Shown: positions 1 through 6,546, counted from the stretch's first letter. The stretch is 10,642 nucleotides of DNA from Chloroflexota bacterium (GCA_019348395.1 JAHWJN010000020.1:1-10642); one strand, 5' to 3'. Program-made: numbers and translations. The notes: generated from the sequence alone by a model not told the origin.

Positions 1-311
1 GAGTTGACCTCGAGTCCCGGGCCGAGTCCCTCGGCGTAGACGAAGAACCCGACCGCCGGCGATCCGACCGGGACGCCAGTCGGCGCCTCGGGGGTGGCGG
101 CCGCGGCGGGCTCGGCCCGGTCCTGGCCGGCCATCGCCACCTCGACGGTGGCCGGCGCGCTCGCCGCCCCGGCGCGCACGCGCAGCCGGAGATCGCCGTC
201 GACGACCTCGATCTCGCCGAGGCCGTGCCGATGCAGCCGCTCGGTGAGCTGCGGCACCAGGTCGCTCGCCACTCGCCCGATGGCATCGAGGGCGTGGTCG
301 GAATCGGTCAT
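1..311 (-). CDS. accB: Biotin carboxyl carrier protein of acetyl-CoA carboxylase (AccB), N-terminal part
   Basis: Cut by the left edge: 103 codons are visible, and the biotin-accepting lysine would lie outside. AccB carries the biotin that is carboxylated by AccC and then used by AccA/AccD. The start is ATG at 311, overlapping the accA stop in an ATGA. The N-terminus (MTDSDHALDAIGRVASDLVP) is followed by a helical/strand segment (LTERLHRHGLGEIEVVDGDL), then an Ala/Pro/Glu-rich linker (about residues 50-80), as in other BCCPs. The last visible residues (SPAVGFFVYAEGLGPGLEV) fit the start of the biotinyl domain, which usually reads 'P..G.FY....PG..P.V'. That match, plus the position after accD-accA, makes the call. 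The weak point is that the diagnostic MKM motif cannot be seen. A biotinylated carrier of a related carboxylase is the main alternative. Confidence 0.8.
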   Translation of the reverse strand, partial: MTDSDHALDAIGRVASDLVPQLTERLHRHGLGEIEVVDGDLRLRVRAGAASAPATVEVAMAGQDRAEPAAAATPEAPTGVPVGSPAVGFFVYAEGLGPGLEVN

Positions 312-1306
312 GCGCCTCTCTCGTTCTCGTCCTCGCCACCGTCACTCGGCCAGATCTCGCTCCAGCGCGGACGTCGGGGGACGCCCGGCAGACGCAGCAT
401 GCGGCCGATCCGTCGGCCCAGCGAGGGGGGCTCCACGGGATGGGTCGCGCCGGCTCCGGTGTCGAGGTACGCGCCGATCCCGCGCAGCCGAGCATAGCGG
501 CTCGCGAGGAGCTCTTCCGCTTCGAGGCTCGTCAGGCGCCGCAGCGCGCTCAGGATCGCGGCCCTGAGCGTTCGCGCGGTCGCGGCGTGGTCGGTATGGG
601 CTCCCTCCCCCGGCTCGGCGACGACCGCGTCCACCACGCCGAGGTCGAGCTGGTCGGCGGCGGTCATTCGCATGGCGGCGGCGGCCGTCCTGGCCTCCTC
701 CCGCGAGCGCCACAGGATCGAGGCGCACCCCTCGGGGCTGATGACCGAGTACACCGCGTTCTCGAGCGCCAGCACGGCATCCCCCACGCCGATCGCGAGG
801 GCGCCACCCGAGCCGCCCTCGCCCAGGACGATGACGACGATCGGGACCTGGAGCCCGGTCATGAGCTTGATGCTCGACGCGATCGCCTCCGCCTGTCCGC
901 GCTCTTCGGCGGCCGGTCCGGGGAAGGCACCGGCGGTGTCGAGGAAGGTGATCACCGGCAGTCCGAGCTTCTCGGCCAGCCGCATGAGGCGCTGCGCCTT
1001 GCGGAACCCCTCGGGATGGGGCGAGCCGAAGTTGCGCAGGATGTTCGACTCGGTGTCGCTTCCCTTCTGGTGGCCGATGACCATCACCGGCCGGCCCTCG
1101 AGCAGGGCGGGGCCGCCGACCACGGCCGCATCGTCGCCGAAGGCGCGATCGCCGTGCAGCTCGGTGAACTCGGTGAACATGTGCGGGACGAGGTCGAGCG
1201 TCCTCGGGCGCTGTGGGTGGCGCGCGAGCTGGACGCGCTGCCAGGCGGCCTCGATCGCCTCCGCCGTCGGCGGGGTCGCCTCGACCCGCGTCGTCGTGCC
1301 CGTCAT
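308..1306 (-). CDS. accA: Acetyl-CoA carboxylase carboxyltransferase subunit alpha (AccA)
   Basis: 332 aa. With AccD it forms the carboxyltransferase that moves CO2 from carboxybiotin to acetyl-CoA, giving malonyl-CoA for fatty-acid synthesis in the cytoplasm. Family motifs are clear: the segment around FTELHGDRAFGDD (46-59), GHQKGSDTESNILRNFGSPH (78-97), DTAGAFPG (123-130, usually DTPGAYPG), the glycine-rich GEGGSGGALAIGVGD (162-176) and YSVISPEGCASILW (186-199). An ATG lies at 1306 with GGAGG 7 nt upstream, and it forms an ATGA overlap with the accD stop. The frame stays open upstream to 1483, but that stretch is Arg-rich shadow sequence inside accD and is rejected. After about residue 283 there is a 50-residue basic, proline-rich tail (GRRIGRMLRLPGVPRRPRW) that I do not recognise as a domain. 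Confidence 0.96.
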   Translation of the reverse strand: MTGTTTRVEATPPTAEAIEAAWQRVQLARHPQRPRTLDLVPHMFTEFTELHGDRAFGDDAAVVGGPALLEGRPVMVIGHQKGSDTESNILRNFGSPHPEGFRKAQRLMRLAEKLGLPVITFLDTAGAFPGPAAEERGQAEAIASSIKLMTGLQVPIVVIVLGEGGSGGALAIGVGDAVLALENAVYSVISPEGCASILWRSREEARTAAAAMRMTAADQLDLGVVDAVVAEPGEGAHTDHAATARTLRAAILSALRRLTSLEAEELLASRYARLRGIGAYLDTGAGATHPVEPPSLGRRIGRMLRLPGVPRRPRWSEIWPSDGGEDENERGA

Positions 1307-2343
1307 CGATCGGCCTCCGGCTCGTCGGGTGACCGCGTCGCCGACGGAGCGGCCGCGGTCGTACCCGCCGTGGCAGGACCGCCGTTGCCGGCCACCTCGG
1401 TGTCGACCTCGATGCCGATCGTCTCGCTCACCGCGCCGCCGAGCCGCTCCGCGAACCCGGACAGGGCGCCGAGCGGGCCCCACGGCCGCTCGCCGAGCGC
1501 TGCCGCCTCCTGGCCGTCGTCGGCGGCGACGGGGAGGAGCCGCAGCAAGCGGGCCAGGGTGACGCGCAGCTCTGGTCGCGGCACGACCATGTCGACGAAG
1601 CCGTGCTCGAGCAGAAACTCGGCGGTCTGGAAACCATCGGGCAGCTCTTCCCCGACGGTGTCAGAGGCCACGCGGGCCCCGGCAAAACCGATGAGTGCCC
1701 TGGGCTCTGCGACGATCACGTCGCCCAGGCTGGCGAAGCTGGCCAGCACGCCGCCGGTGGTGGGATCGGTGAGCACCGCGATGAACGGGACGCCGGCACG
1801 ATCCAGCCGCGCCAGCGGGGCGGTGGTCTTGGCGAGCTGCATGAGGGACAGCGTTCCCTCCTGCATGCGGGCGCCGCCCGACGCGCTGACCACGATGGCC
1901 GGGATGCGCTCGGCCAGTGCCGTTTCGAAGCACCGCGCCAGCTTCTCACCCACCACGCTGCCCATGCTGCCGCCCATGAAGCGGAAGTCGAAGATCGCGA
2001 TGGCGACGCGTTGCCCGTCGATGCGCGCAACGCCCCACACCAGCGCGTCGCGCAGTCCGGTCTTGACGCGCGAAGCCTCGAGCCGGTGGTCGTACGGGCG
2101 CTCGTCGTGGAATCCGAGCCGGTCGATGGCCTCCAGCCCCGCGTCCCGCTCCTCGAAGCTGCCCGGATCGAGGAGCAGGTCGATCCGCTCGCCGATCGAC
2201 ATGCGGAAGTGATGCCCGCAGCCGGGACAGACGCGCGCGCTTCGCTCCAGCTGGCGGTTGAAGACCTGCGCGTCACAGGCCGGGCACTTCGTCCAGGCGT
2301 CGGACGGACCGGCACGACGGCTGAACGGGAACTTGATCGGCAA
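1303..2343 (-). CDS. accD: Acetyl-CoA carboxylase carboxyltransferase subunit beta (AccD), TTG start
   Basis: 346 aa from the chosen start. It is the zinc-binding partner of AccA. Near the N-terminus four cysteines (C20, C23, C39, C42; CPAC and CPGC) form the AccD zinc ribbon. The crotonase-like core follows: FMGGSMGSVVGEK (122-134), SASGGARMQEG (153-163), LTDPTTGGVLASFA (191-204) and PRALIGFAG (214-222). I choose TTG at 2343 because GAGGA lies 9 nt upstream, the protein then begins MPIKFPFSRR next to the zinc ribbon as usual, and the gene clears the preceding one by 17 nt. A GTG at 2418 in the same frame would add 25 low-complexity residues and overlap the upstream gene. Residues from about 275 on form an Ala/Gly/Thr/Pro-rich tail, probably disordered. 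The stop overlaps the accA start, so translation is likely coupled. Confidence 0.95.
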   Translation of the reverse strand: MPIKFPFSRRAGPSDAWTKCPACDAQVFNRQLERSARVCPGCGHHFRMSIGERIDLLLDPGSFEERDAGLEAIDRLGFHDERPYDHRLEASRVKTGLRDALVWGVARIDGQRVAIAIFDFRFMGGSMGSVVGEKLARCFETALAERIPAIVVSASGGARMQEGTLSLMQLAKTTAPLARLDRAGVPFIAVLTDPTTGGVLASFASLGDVIVAEPRALIGFAGARVASDTVGEELPDGFQTAEFLLEHGFVDMVVPRPELRVTLARLLRLLPVAADDGQEAAALGERPWGPLGALSGFAERLGGAVSETIGIEVDTEVAGNGGPATAGTTAAAPSATRSPDEPEADR

Positions 2344-2360
2344 TGCGGTGGGTCCTCGGG

Positions 2361-2741
2361 CTATCGGTGGAGCAGCCGGTGTGCCGGACCGGCGGCGGCG
2401 CGCCGGCTGGTGCGCCACACGGCGTACGCGGTCACGCCCACGCCGAACGCCGAGCCGACGGCCCCGGTGACGATCAGGCGTCCCGGATGGCGGAGCGCCC
2501 AGCCGACGGGGTCGCGGGTCGCGGTCGACAGTCCGGCGAGGCGCGCACCGAGGCGGGCCTCGAACCTGGACCCGACCGGGGGCATCGGCAGCGCGGCGTG
2601 CAGCGTCGCAGCCATCCCCATCAGCCCATGGTCGTTCGACGGCAGCCCGGCCCTCGCCGCGGCGACGCGCGGCGCGGCACCGTTGAGGACGTGGCCGATG
2701 GCACGGTCGACCCGATCGGCCGTGGACGGAACCTGGCTCAT
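2361..2741 (-). CDS. Small single-span membrane protein, possible partner of the adjacent ECF sigma factor
   Basis: 126 aa, no firm family. ATG at 2741 is preferred over GTG at 2744 because AGGAG lies 4 nt before the ATG and only 1 nt before the GTG. Residues 1-85 are hydrophilic and helical, with repeated Ala/Arg/Leu segments; HAALPMPPVGSRFEARLGAR (48-67) resembles the Leu/Pro-Pro plus helix pattern of small proteins that follow ECF sigma genes. One hydrophobic helix lies at about 89-109 (LIVTGAVGSAFGVGVTAYAVW), with a short strongly basic tail (RTSRRAAAGPAHRLLHR). It has no HxxxCxxC zinc anti-sigma motif, and no cysteine at all. It starts 84 nt after the sigma gene, on the same strand, and ends 17 nt before accD. 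A role as anti-sigma or sigma regulator is an inference from position and the membrane helix; an unrelated small membrane protein is possible. Confidence 0.75.
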   Translation of the reverse strand: MSQVPSTADRVDRAIGHVLNGAAPRVAAARAGLPSNDHGLMGMAATLHAALPMPPVGSRFEARLGARLAGLSTATRDPVGWALRHPGRLIVTGAVGSAFGVGVTAYAVWRTSRRAAAGPAHRLLHR

Positions 2742-2771
2742 CACGCTCCTGCTAACACCGACGAGCCCGAT

Positions 2772-2801
2772 ACGTTACACCGCGCCCCGCGAGATCGTCC
2801 G
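2772..2801 (-). promoter_or_regulatory. Weak candidate promoter in the sigma-accD gap
   Basis: The 84-nt gap after the sigma gene is the only real space in this otherwise tightly packed block. On the minus strand it has a TAACGT (2777-2772, matching T, A and final T of TATAAT) and, 18 nt upstream, CGGACG (2801-2796, matching the GAC of TTGACA). This would give a short leader with the AGGAG ribosome site of the small membrane protein and could let accD-accA-accB be expressed apart from birA. The matches are poor and the promoter rules of this organism are unknown. Confidence 0.22.
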
Positions 2802-2825
2802 GGCCGCGGCGACGCCGTACGCCGG

Positions 2826-3389
2826 TCAGGCCAGGAGCCGCTCCAGGTCTCGCAGCGCCCGGTGCTGGAGGACCCTGACGGCGCCCGGACTGCGTTCCAG
2901 CACCTCGCCGATCTCGCGCGCCGAGAGTCCGTCGACGAAGCGCAGCACCAGGACCTGACGTCGCTCCTCGCTGAGCATGGCAAGCGCGCGGCGCACGGTC
3001 CTCGCCTCGTCGGCACGGTCCAGTGCCCGCGCCGGGTCGTCACCGCCGGCCGGCTCGGGCACCCCGTCCAGCGGAGTCGTGCCGCGGCGGCCGCGTGCGC
3101 GCAGGGCGTTCACGAGCTGGTTGTGCGCGATCCGGAAGAGCCAGGCGCGGAAGGTCGATCCGGTATCGCGGAAGCGGTCGATCGCGGACAGTGCCGCGAG
3201 AAAGGTGCGCTCGGTCACGTCCTCGGCGTCGTGATGGTCGCCCAGCAGGTAGAAGCAGTAGCCGTACACCCGCTCGAGATAGCGCCGGTAGAGGATCGCG
3301 AATGCGGCGCGGTCGATCTGTGCGGCACGGACCGCCTCCAGGTCCGGATCGCCCTCGCCGGCGTCCCTCGAGCGTGGCTCCAGGCTCAC
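2826..3389 (-). CDS. ECF-type RNA polymerase sigma factor (sigma-70 family)
   Basis: 187 aa, the usual size of ECF sigma factors with only regions 2 and 4. Region 2 spans about 27-98: AFAILYRRYLERVYGYCFYL (29-48), then GDHHDAEDVTERTFLAAL (50-67) for core binding, and STFRAWLFRIAHNQLVNALR (78-97) for -10 recognition. After an Asp/Pro-rich linker (103-128), region 4 spans about 130-185: LSEERRQVLVLRFVDGLSAR (139-158) and a helix-turn-helix EIGEVLERSPGAVRVLQHRA (159-178). GTG at 3389 is chosen because it overlaps the birA stop (GTGA) and has GGAG 8 nt upstream; the open frame reaching 3536 is shadow sequence in birA. Its target promoters cannot be told from the window. The gene is translationally coupled to birA and followed by a small membrane protein that may control it. 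Confidence 0.94.
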   Translation of the reverse strand: MSLEPRSRDAGEGDPDLEAVRAAQIDRAAFAILYRRYLERVYGYCFYLLGDHHDAEDVTERTFLAALSAIDRFRDTGSTFRAWLFRIAHNQLVNALRARGRRGTTPLDGVPEPAGGDDPARALDRADEARTVRRALAMLSEERRQVLVLRFVDGLSAREIGEVLERSPGAVRVLQHRALRDLERLLA

Positions 3390-4183
3390 GTGACCGCTCC
3401 GGCGCGGACCCGCACGACCTCTCCGCTGGTCACCGCCACGCTGCCCGTATCGGTCTCGATGATGAGCACGCCCCGATCGTCGATGCCGGCCGCCCATCCG
3501 ACCACCGGACCCCCCGGCGTCTCGGCGGTCACCCACGTGCCAAGCGTGCGACAGGCGCCCCGGTAGCGCGGGAGCGGCGATCGCCCCGCCTCCAGCGACG
3601 CGATCTCGACCTCGAGGGCCTCGAGGAGGCGCCGCAGCAGACCGGCGCGGTCCACCGACCGTCCCGAGAGGGCGCCGAGCGAGGTGGCCGTTCGGCGCAG
3701 GTCGGCCGGGAGCTCATCCTGGGCCCAGTTGACGTTGATCCCGAAGCCCAGGACCGCATGGCGAAGGCGGTCCGCTTCGCTGGCGACCTCCACCAGCAGT
3801 CCCCCGACCTTTCTCCCGTCCGGTGCCACCAGGTCGTTCGGCCACTTCAGGTCGACCTCCGCCTCACCGCGGCAGGCGGCGCGGGCCGCGAGCGCGGCTG
3901 CCGGGATCAGGCCGACTGCGGCATCGGCCGCCACCCGCGGGCGGAGCCCCACGCTGGCGGTCAGGTTGAGGCCGGCCGGCGACGTCCACGACCGTCCACG
4001 CCGACCGCGGCCGGCGGACTGCAACTCGGCCACGACAACCATGCCCTCTGCGGGAGTGGCCTCGAGCAGGTCGCGCACGCGGTCGTTGGTCGACCCGATC
4101 ACCTCGTGCACCTCGATCGCTGCCCCGATGCGCGCGCCCGGACGCGCCGCCGCGTGCCAATCCGTCGCCACCGTTCCGACCAT
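3386..4183 (-). CDS. birA: Biotin--[acetyl-CoA-carboxylase] ligase (BirA), monofunctional
   Basis: 265 aa. It activates biotin with ATP to biotinyl-AMP and attaches it to the lysine of AccB, whose gene lies at the end of the same cluster. Motifs: STND (31-34), the adenylate loop ELQSAGRGRRGRSW (53-66), LNLTASVGLRP (72-82), KWPND (113-117), KVGGLLVE (125-132) and GFGINVN (146-152), followed by the small C-terminal SH3-like domain (about 215-262). There is no N-terminal helix-turn-helix, so this is a group I ligase and should not repress biotin genes. ATG at 4183 is preferred; a GTG at 4219 would add 12 Gly/Arg/Pro-rich residues. Only a weak GGTGG precedes the ATG, and a TATGGT 6 nt upstream could be a -10 element of a leaderless message. 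The stop overlaps the sigma gene start. Confidence 0.94.
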   Translation of the reverse strand: MVGTVATDWHAAARPGARIGAAIEVHEVIGSTNDRVRDLLEATPAEGMVVVAELQSAGRGRRGRSWTSPAGLNLTASVGLRPRVAADAAVGLIPAAALAARAACRGEAEVDLKWPNDLVAPDGRKVGGLLVEVASEADRLRHAVLGFGINVNWAQDELPADLRRTATSLGALSGRSVDRAGLLRRLLEALEVEIASLEAGRSPLPRYRGACRTLGTWVTAETPGGPVVGWAAGIDDRGVLIIETDTGSVAVTSGEVVRVRAGAVT

Positions 4184-4189
4184 GCCGCC

Positions 4190-4195
4190 ACCATA
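4190..4195 (-). promoter_or_regulatory. Candidate -10 element for birA
   Basis: TATGGT on the minus strand matches four of six bases of TATAAT and ends 6 nt before the birA ATG, so transcription would start at or next to the start codon. No good -35 is seen. The GGTGG within the same bases could instead be a weak ribosome site, so the reading is open. Confidence 0.3.
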
Positions 4196-4207
4196 GCGGC
4201 CGGGCGG

Positions 4208-4236
4208 CTGTCGGGCCACCGACGGAGGGGTACACT
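4208..4236 (+). promoter_or_regulatory. Candidate trpS promoter, possibly leaderless
   Basis: TACACT (4231-4236), preceded by GGGG, fits a TANNNT -10 element and ends 9 nt before the trpS ATG, so the predicted transcription start falls within about 3 nt of the start codon. A poor -35 (CTGTCG, 4208-4213; three of six matches) lies 17 nt upstream. The only purine-rich stretch, GGAGGGG (4224-4230), ends 15 nt before the ATG, too far for a normal ribosome site. This favours a leaderless message. Confidence 0.45.
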
Positions 4237-4245
4237 CGCCCTCCG

Positions 4246-5271
4246 ATGAGCCAGACCGCCCCCGCCAGCGCCTCGTCGGCGCCCACCACGCGCGAGCGCC
4301 TCTTCACGGGCATCCAGCCCTCCGGCGCGTCCCACCTGGGCAACTACCTCGGCGCGCAGCAGAACTACGTGGCGCTCCAGGACCGATACGAGTCCATCTA
4401 CGGCATCGTCGACTACCACGCCCTGACCACCGTCCACGACGGCGAGACACTGCGCTCCCTCACGCACGAGATGGTGCTCGACATGCTCGCCGTCGGGCTC
4501 GACCCGGATCGCTGCGCGATCGTCCGCCAGTCGGACCTGCCTGAGCACGCCGAGCTGTGCTGGATCTTCGACACGGTGGTGCCGGTCAGCTGGGTCGAGC
4601 GCAATCCGACCTACAAGGCCGCACTGGCCGAGGGCAAGGAGAACAGCGCGGGCCTCCTGAACTATCCCGTCCTGCAGGCGGCCGACATCGTCATCTACAA
4701 GGCCACCGTGGTCCCGGTGGGGAAGGACCAGGACGCGCACCTGGAGCTCTCGCGCGAGATCGTGCGTGCCTTCAACCGGCGGTACGGCGAGATCTTCCCC
4801 GAACCCCGGGCCGCCTACACCGATGCCCCGATCGTGATGGGGACCGACGGCACTCGGAAGATGGGCAAGAGCGCCGGCAACACCATCCCGATCTTCGCCG
4901 AGCCGGACGAGATCCGGCGCCTGGTCATGAGCATGGTCACCGATCCGCAGCGCATCAAGCGCACGGACCCGGGGCGCCCGGAGGTCTGCAACGTCTGCCA
5001 GCTGCATCGGTTCTTCGGCGGCGACTACCTCCAGATCCAGGACGGTGAGCGGACCGCGCGGACCGGCTGCGTCGAGACCAAGCAGCTGCTCGCCGAGCGG
5101 ATCATCGAGTTCTTCCGGCCGATGCGCGAGCAACGCCTTCGGCTCGCGGCCGATGCGCGGGTCGTCGAGGAGACCCTGGGCGCCGGACGCGACAAGGTCC
5201 GCCCGATCCTGGACGCGACCATGGCGGAGGTGCGAGCCGCGGTCGGCATCGGGCCCCGACGCGAGGTCTAG
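4246..5271 (+). CDS. trpS: Tryptophanyl-tRNA synthetase (TrpRS)
   Basis: 341 aa, the usual size of bacterial TrpRS. It charges tRNA-Trp with tryptophan using ATP in the cytoplasm. The class I signatures are present: GIQPSGASHLGNYLGA (22-37, the HIGH-type motif is PSGASHLGN) and KMGKS (205-209, the KMSKS equivalent). Other family blocks are DYHALTT (56-62), NPTYK (120-124), LLNYPVLQAADIVIYKA (137-153, pocket that selects tryptophan) and VPVGKDQDAHLELSRE (157-171). The start is ATG; the first about 15 residues (Ser/Ala/Thr-rich) precede the fold. Cysteines C248, C251 and C275 lie where some TrpRS enzymes carry a 4Fe-4S site, but not all ligands are kept. A membrane-protein gene follows after 6 nt, so the two are probably co-transcribed. 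Confidence 0.97.
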   Translation: MSQTAPASASSAPTTRERLFTGIQPSGASHLGNYLGAQQNYVALQDRYESIYGIVDYHALTTVHDGETLRSLTHEMVLDMLAVGLDPDRCAIVRQSDLPEHAELCWIFDTVVPVSWVERNPTYKAALAEGKENSAGLLNYPVLQAADIVIYKATVVPVGKDQDAHLELSREIVRAFNRRYGEIFPEPRAAYTDAPIVMGTDGTRKMGKSAGNTIPIFAEPDEIRRLVMSMVTDPQRIKRTDPGRPEVCNVCQLHRFFGGDYLQIQDGERTARTGCVETKQLLAERIIEFFRPMREQRLRLAADARVVEETLGAGRDKVRPILDATMAEVRAAVGIGPRREV

Positions 5272-5277
5272 CGACCG

Positions 5278-6546
5278 ATGGCCGGGCCGCCCCTGGGCCT
5301 CGGACCGCGAGAGCGGTGGTGGCTCATCGTCTTCCTCGTCCTCGGCAGCGCCGTCTTCGGGCTGCAGCTGCTCGAGCGAGTGCTGGAGGTCGTCGGGGGC
5401 TTCGGCACCATCCTCCTCATCGTGTTCCTGGCCTGGCTGCTCGCGTTCGTCATGGCGCCGGTGGTCGCCTGGCTCGAGCGGCTGACCGAGCTTCCCCGCG
5501 CACCGATCGTCGTCGGGACCTACCTGCTGGCGCTCGTCGTCTTCGGGTTCGTCCTGTTCTACACCGGATCGGCGATCACCCAGCACGTCGCCGGCCTGGC
5601 GCGCGCATACCCGCAGGCCGAGCAGGACGTCCTCGCGACCCTCGAAACCTGGGAGGCCGGACTCCAGTTCGGGCGCCTCAGGATCGATCTCACCGAGCTG
5701 TACGAGGGCGCCGCCGCCCAGCTCGAGGGCCTCGGCGGGGCGGTCGTCGAGCAGGCGCAGGCGATCGCCGGGGTCACCATCGCGGCCCTCGGATCGCTGG
5801 TCCTCATCATCGTCCTGTCGCTGTACATGCTCATGGACGCGCGCCGCATCCTCGGCCGGATGCGCGGCGCGGTCCCCCGCCGGTACAAGGACGAGGCGCG
5901 ACTCCTGGAGCGGAGCATCGCCCGCGCCTTCGGCGGATTCCTGCGCGCGCAGCTGCTGCTGGCGACGGTTCAGGCCGTGCTCGTCGCGGTGGTCGGGTCC
6001 ATTTTCGGCGTGCCGTACCTGTTCCTGTGGGGAACAATAAGCGCCCTGGCGATGCTCATCCCGTTCTTCGGGCCTCCGCTCGCGCTCATCCCGCCGATCA
6101 TCGGTGCTGCGCTGTTCGCGCCCGACGCGCTGCTGCCGGTCGCGATCGCGCTGATCGTCACGCAGACGGTCCTGGTGAACTGGCTGCAGCCGCGGCTCAT
6201 GCGGGGGGCACTCGGCCTGCACCCGATCCTCGTCCTCGTGGGCCTCCTTCTCGGTGCCCAGGTGGCGGGCGTCTGGGGCGCGCTCTTCGGCATCCCGATC
6301 ATCGCCGTGCTGTGGGTCTTCGTGAGCTACGCCGTCTTCCGCGCCGTGCCGAACGCCGCGCTGCCAGAGGAGGAGCGGCTGTCGGATGTGGAGGAGCACG
6401 TCATGGTCTCGGTCGAGAAGGAGCAGCTCGGCGACGAGACGCATCCGCACATCCACGTCACTCGCACCCGACGGCCGGACGGCACCGAGCAGGTCGAGCT
6501 CAGGATGGATCCGCCGGCGGGAGATCCTGGAGAAGCCCGGTCCTGA
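5278..6546 (+). CDS. AI-2E family transporter (DUF20/PerM-like membrane protein)
   Basis: 422 aa polytopic inner-membrane protein. Members of this family have been linked to autoinducer-2 export or ion/proton exchange, but substrates are mostly unknown, so none is assigned. Hydrophobic segments: about 15-32, 42-64, 78-98, a soluble stretch 100-160, then 163-186, 224-245, 248-268, 270-300 and 316-352. Family marks are the soluble domain after the third helix, the motif IPFFGPPLALIPPIIGA (261-277), and the late block LHPILVLVGLLLGAQVAGVW (314-333). A hydrophilic tail of about 65 residues follows the last helix, acidic at first, with HPHIH (389-393). ATG at 5278 is 6 nt after the trpS stop, with GAGG about 11 nt upstream. 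The last 47 bp overlap the convergent btuD gene. Confidence 0.92.
   Translation: MAGPPLGLGPRERWWLIVFLVLGSAVFGLQLLERVLEVVGGFGTILLIVFLAWLLAFVMAPVVAWLERLTELPRAPIVVGTYLLALVVFGFVLFYTGSAITQHVAGLARAYPQAEQDVLATLETWEAGLQFGRLRIDLTELYEGAAAQLEGLGGAVVEQAQAIAGVTIAALGSLVLIIVLSLYMLMDARRILGRMRGAVPRRYKDEARLLERSIARAFGGFLRAQLLLATVQAVLVAVVGSIFGVPYLFLWGTISALAMLIPFFGPPLALIPPIIGAALFAPDALLPVAIALIVTQTVLVNWLQPRLMRGALGLHPILVLVGLLLGAQVAGVWGALFGIPIIAVLWVFVSYAVFRAVPNAALPEEERLSDVEEHVMVSVEKEQLGDETHPHIHVTRTRRPDGTEQVELRMDPPAGDPGEARS

Noticed and set aside
1307..1483. Longer AccA with 59 extra N-terminal residues
   Set aside because: The extra part is Arg-rich shadow sequence inside accD; ATG at 1306 has a good ribosome site and the ATGA overlap.
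440..2212. Long plus-strand open frame (590 codons) opposite accA/accD
   Set aside because: The translation is Arg/Gly/Ser/Ala-rich with no domain, and it runs antisense to two certain genes; long open antisense frames are expected at this GC content.
3390..3536. Longer sigma factor with 49 extra N-terminal residues
   Set aside because: The extra part is Arg/Gly-rich shadow of birA; GTG at 3389 has GGAG upstream and a GTGA overlap with birA.
4099..6456. Very long minus-strand open frame (785 codons) opposite trpS and the AI-2E gene
   Set aside because: The composition is Asp/Arg/Glu/His-rich, as expected from the antisense of high-GC genes, with no motif. It covers trpS and most of the AI-2E gene, both secure.
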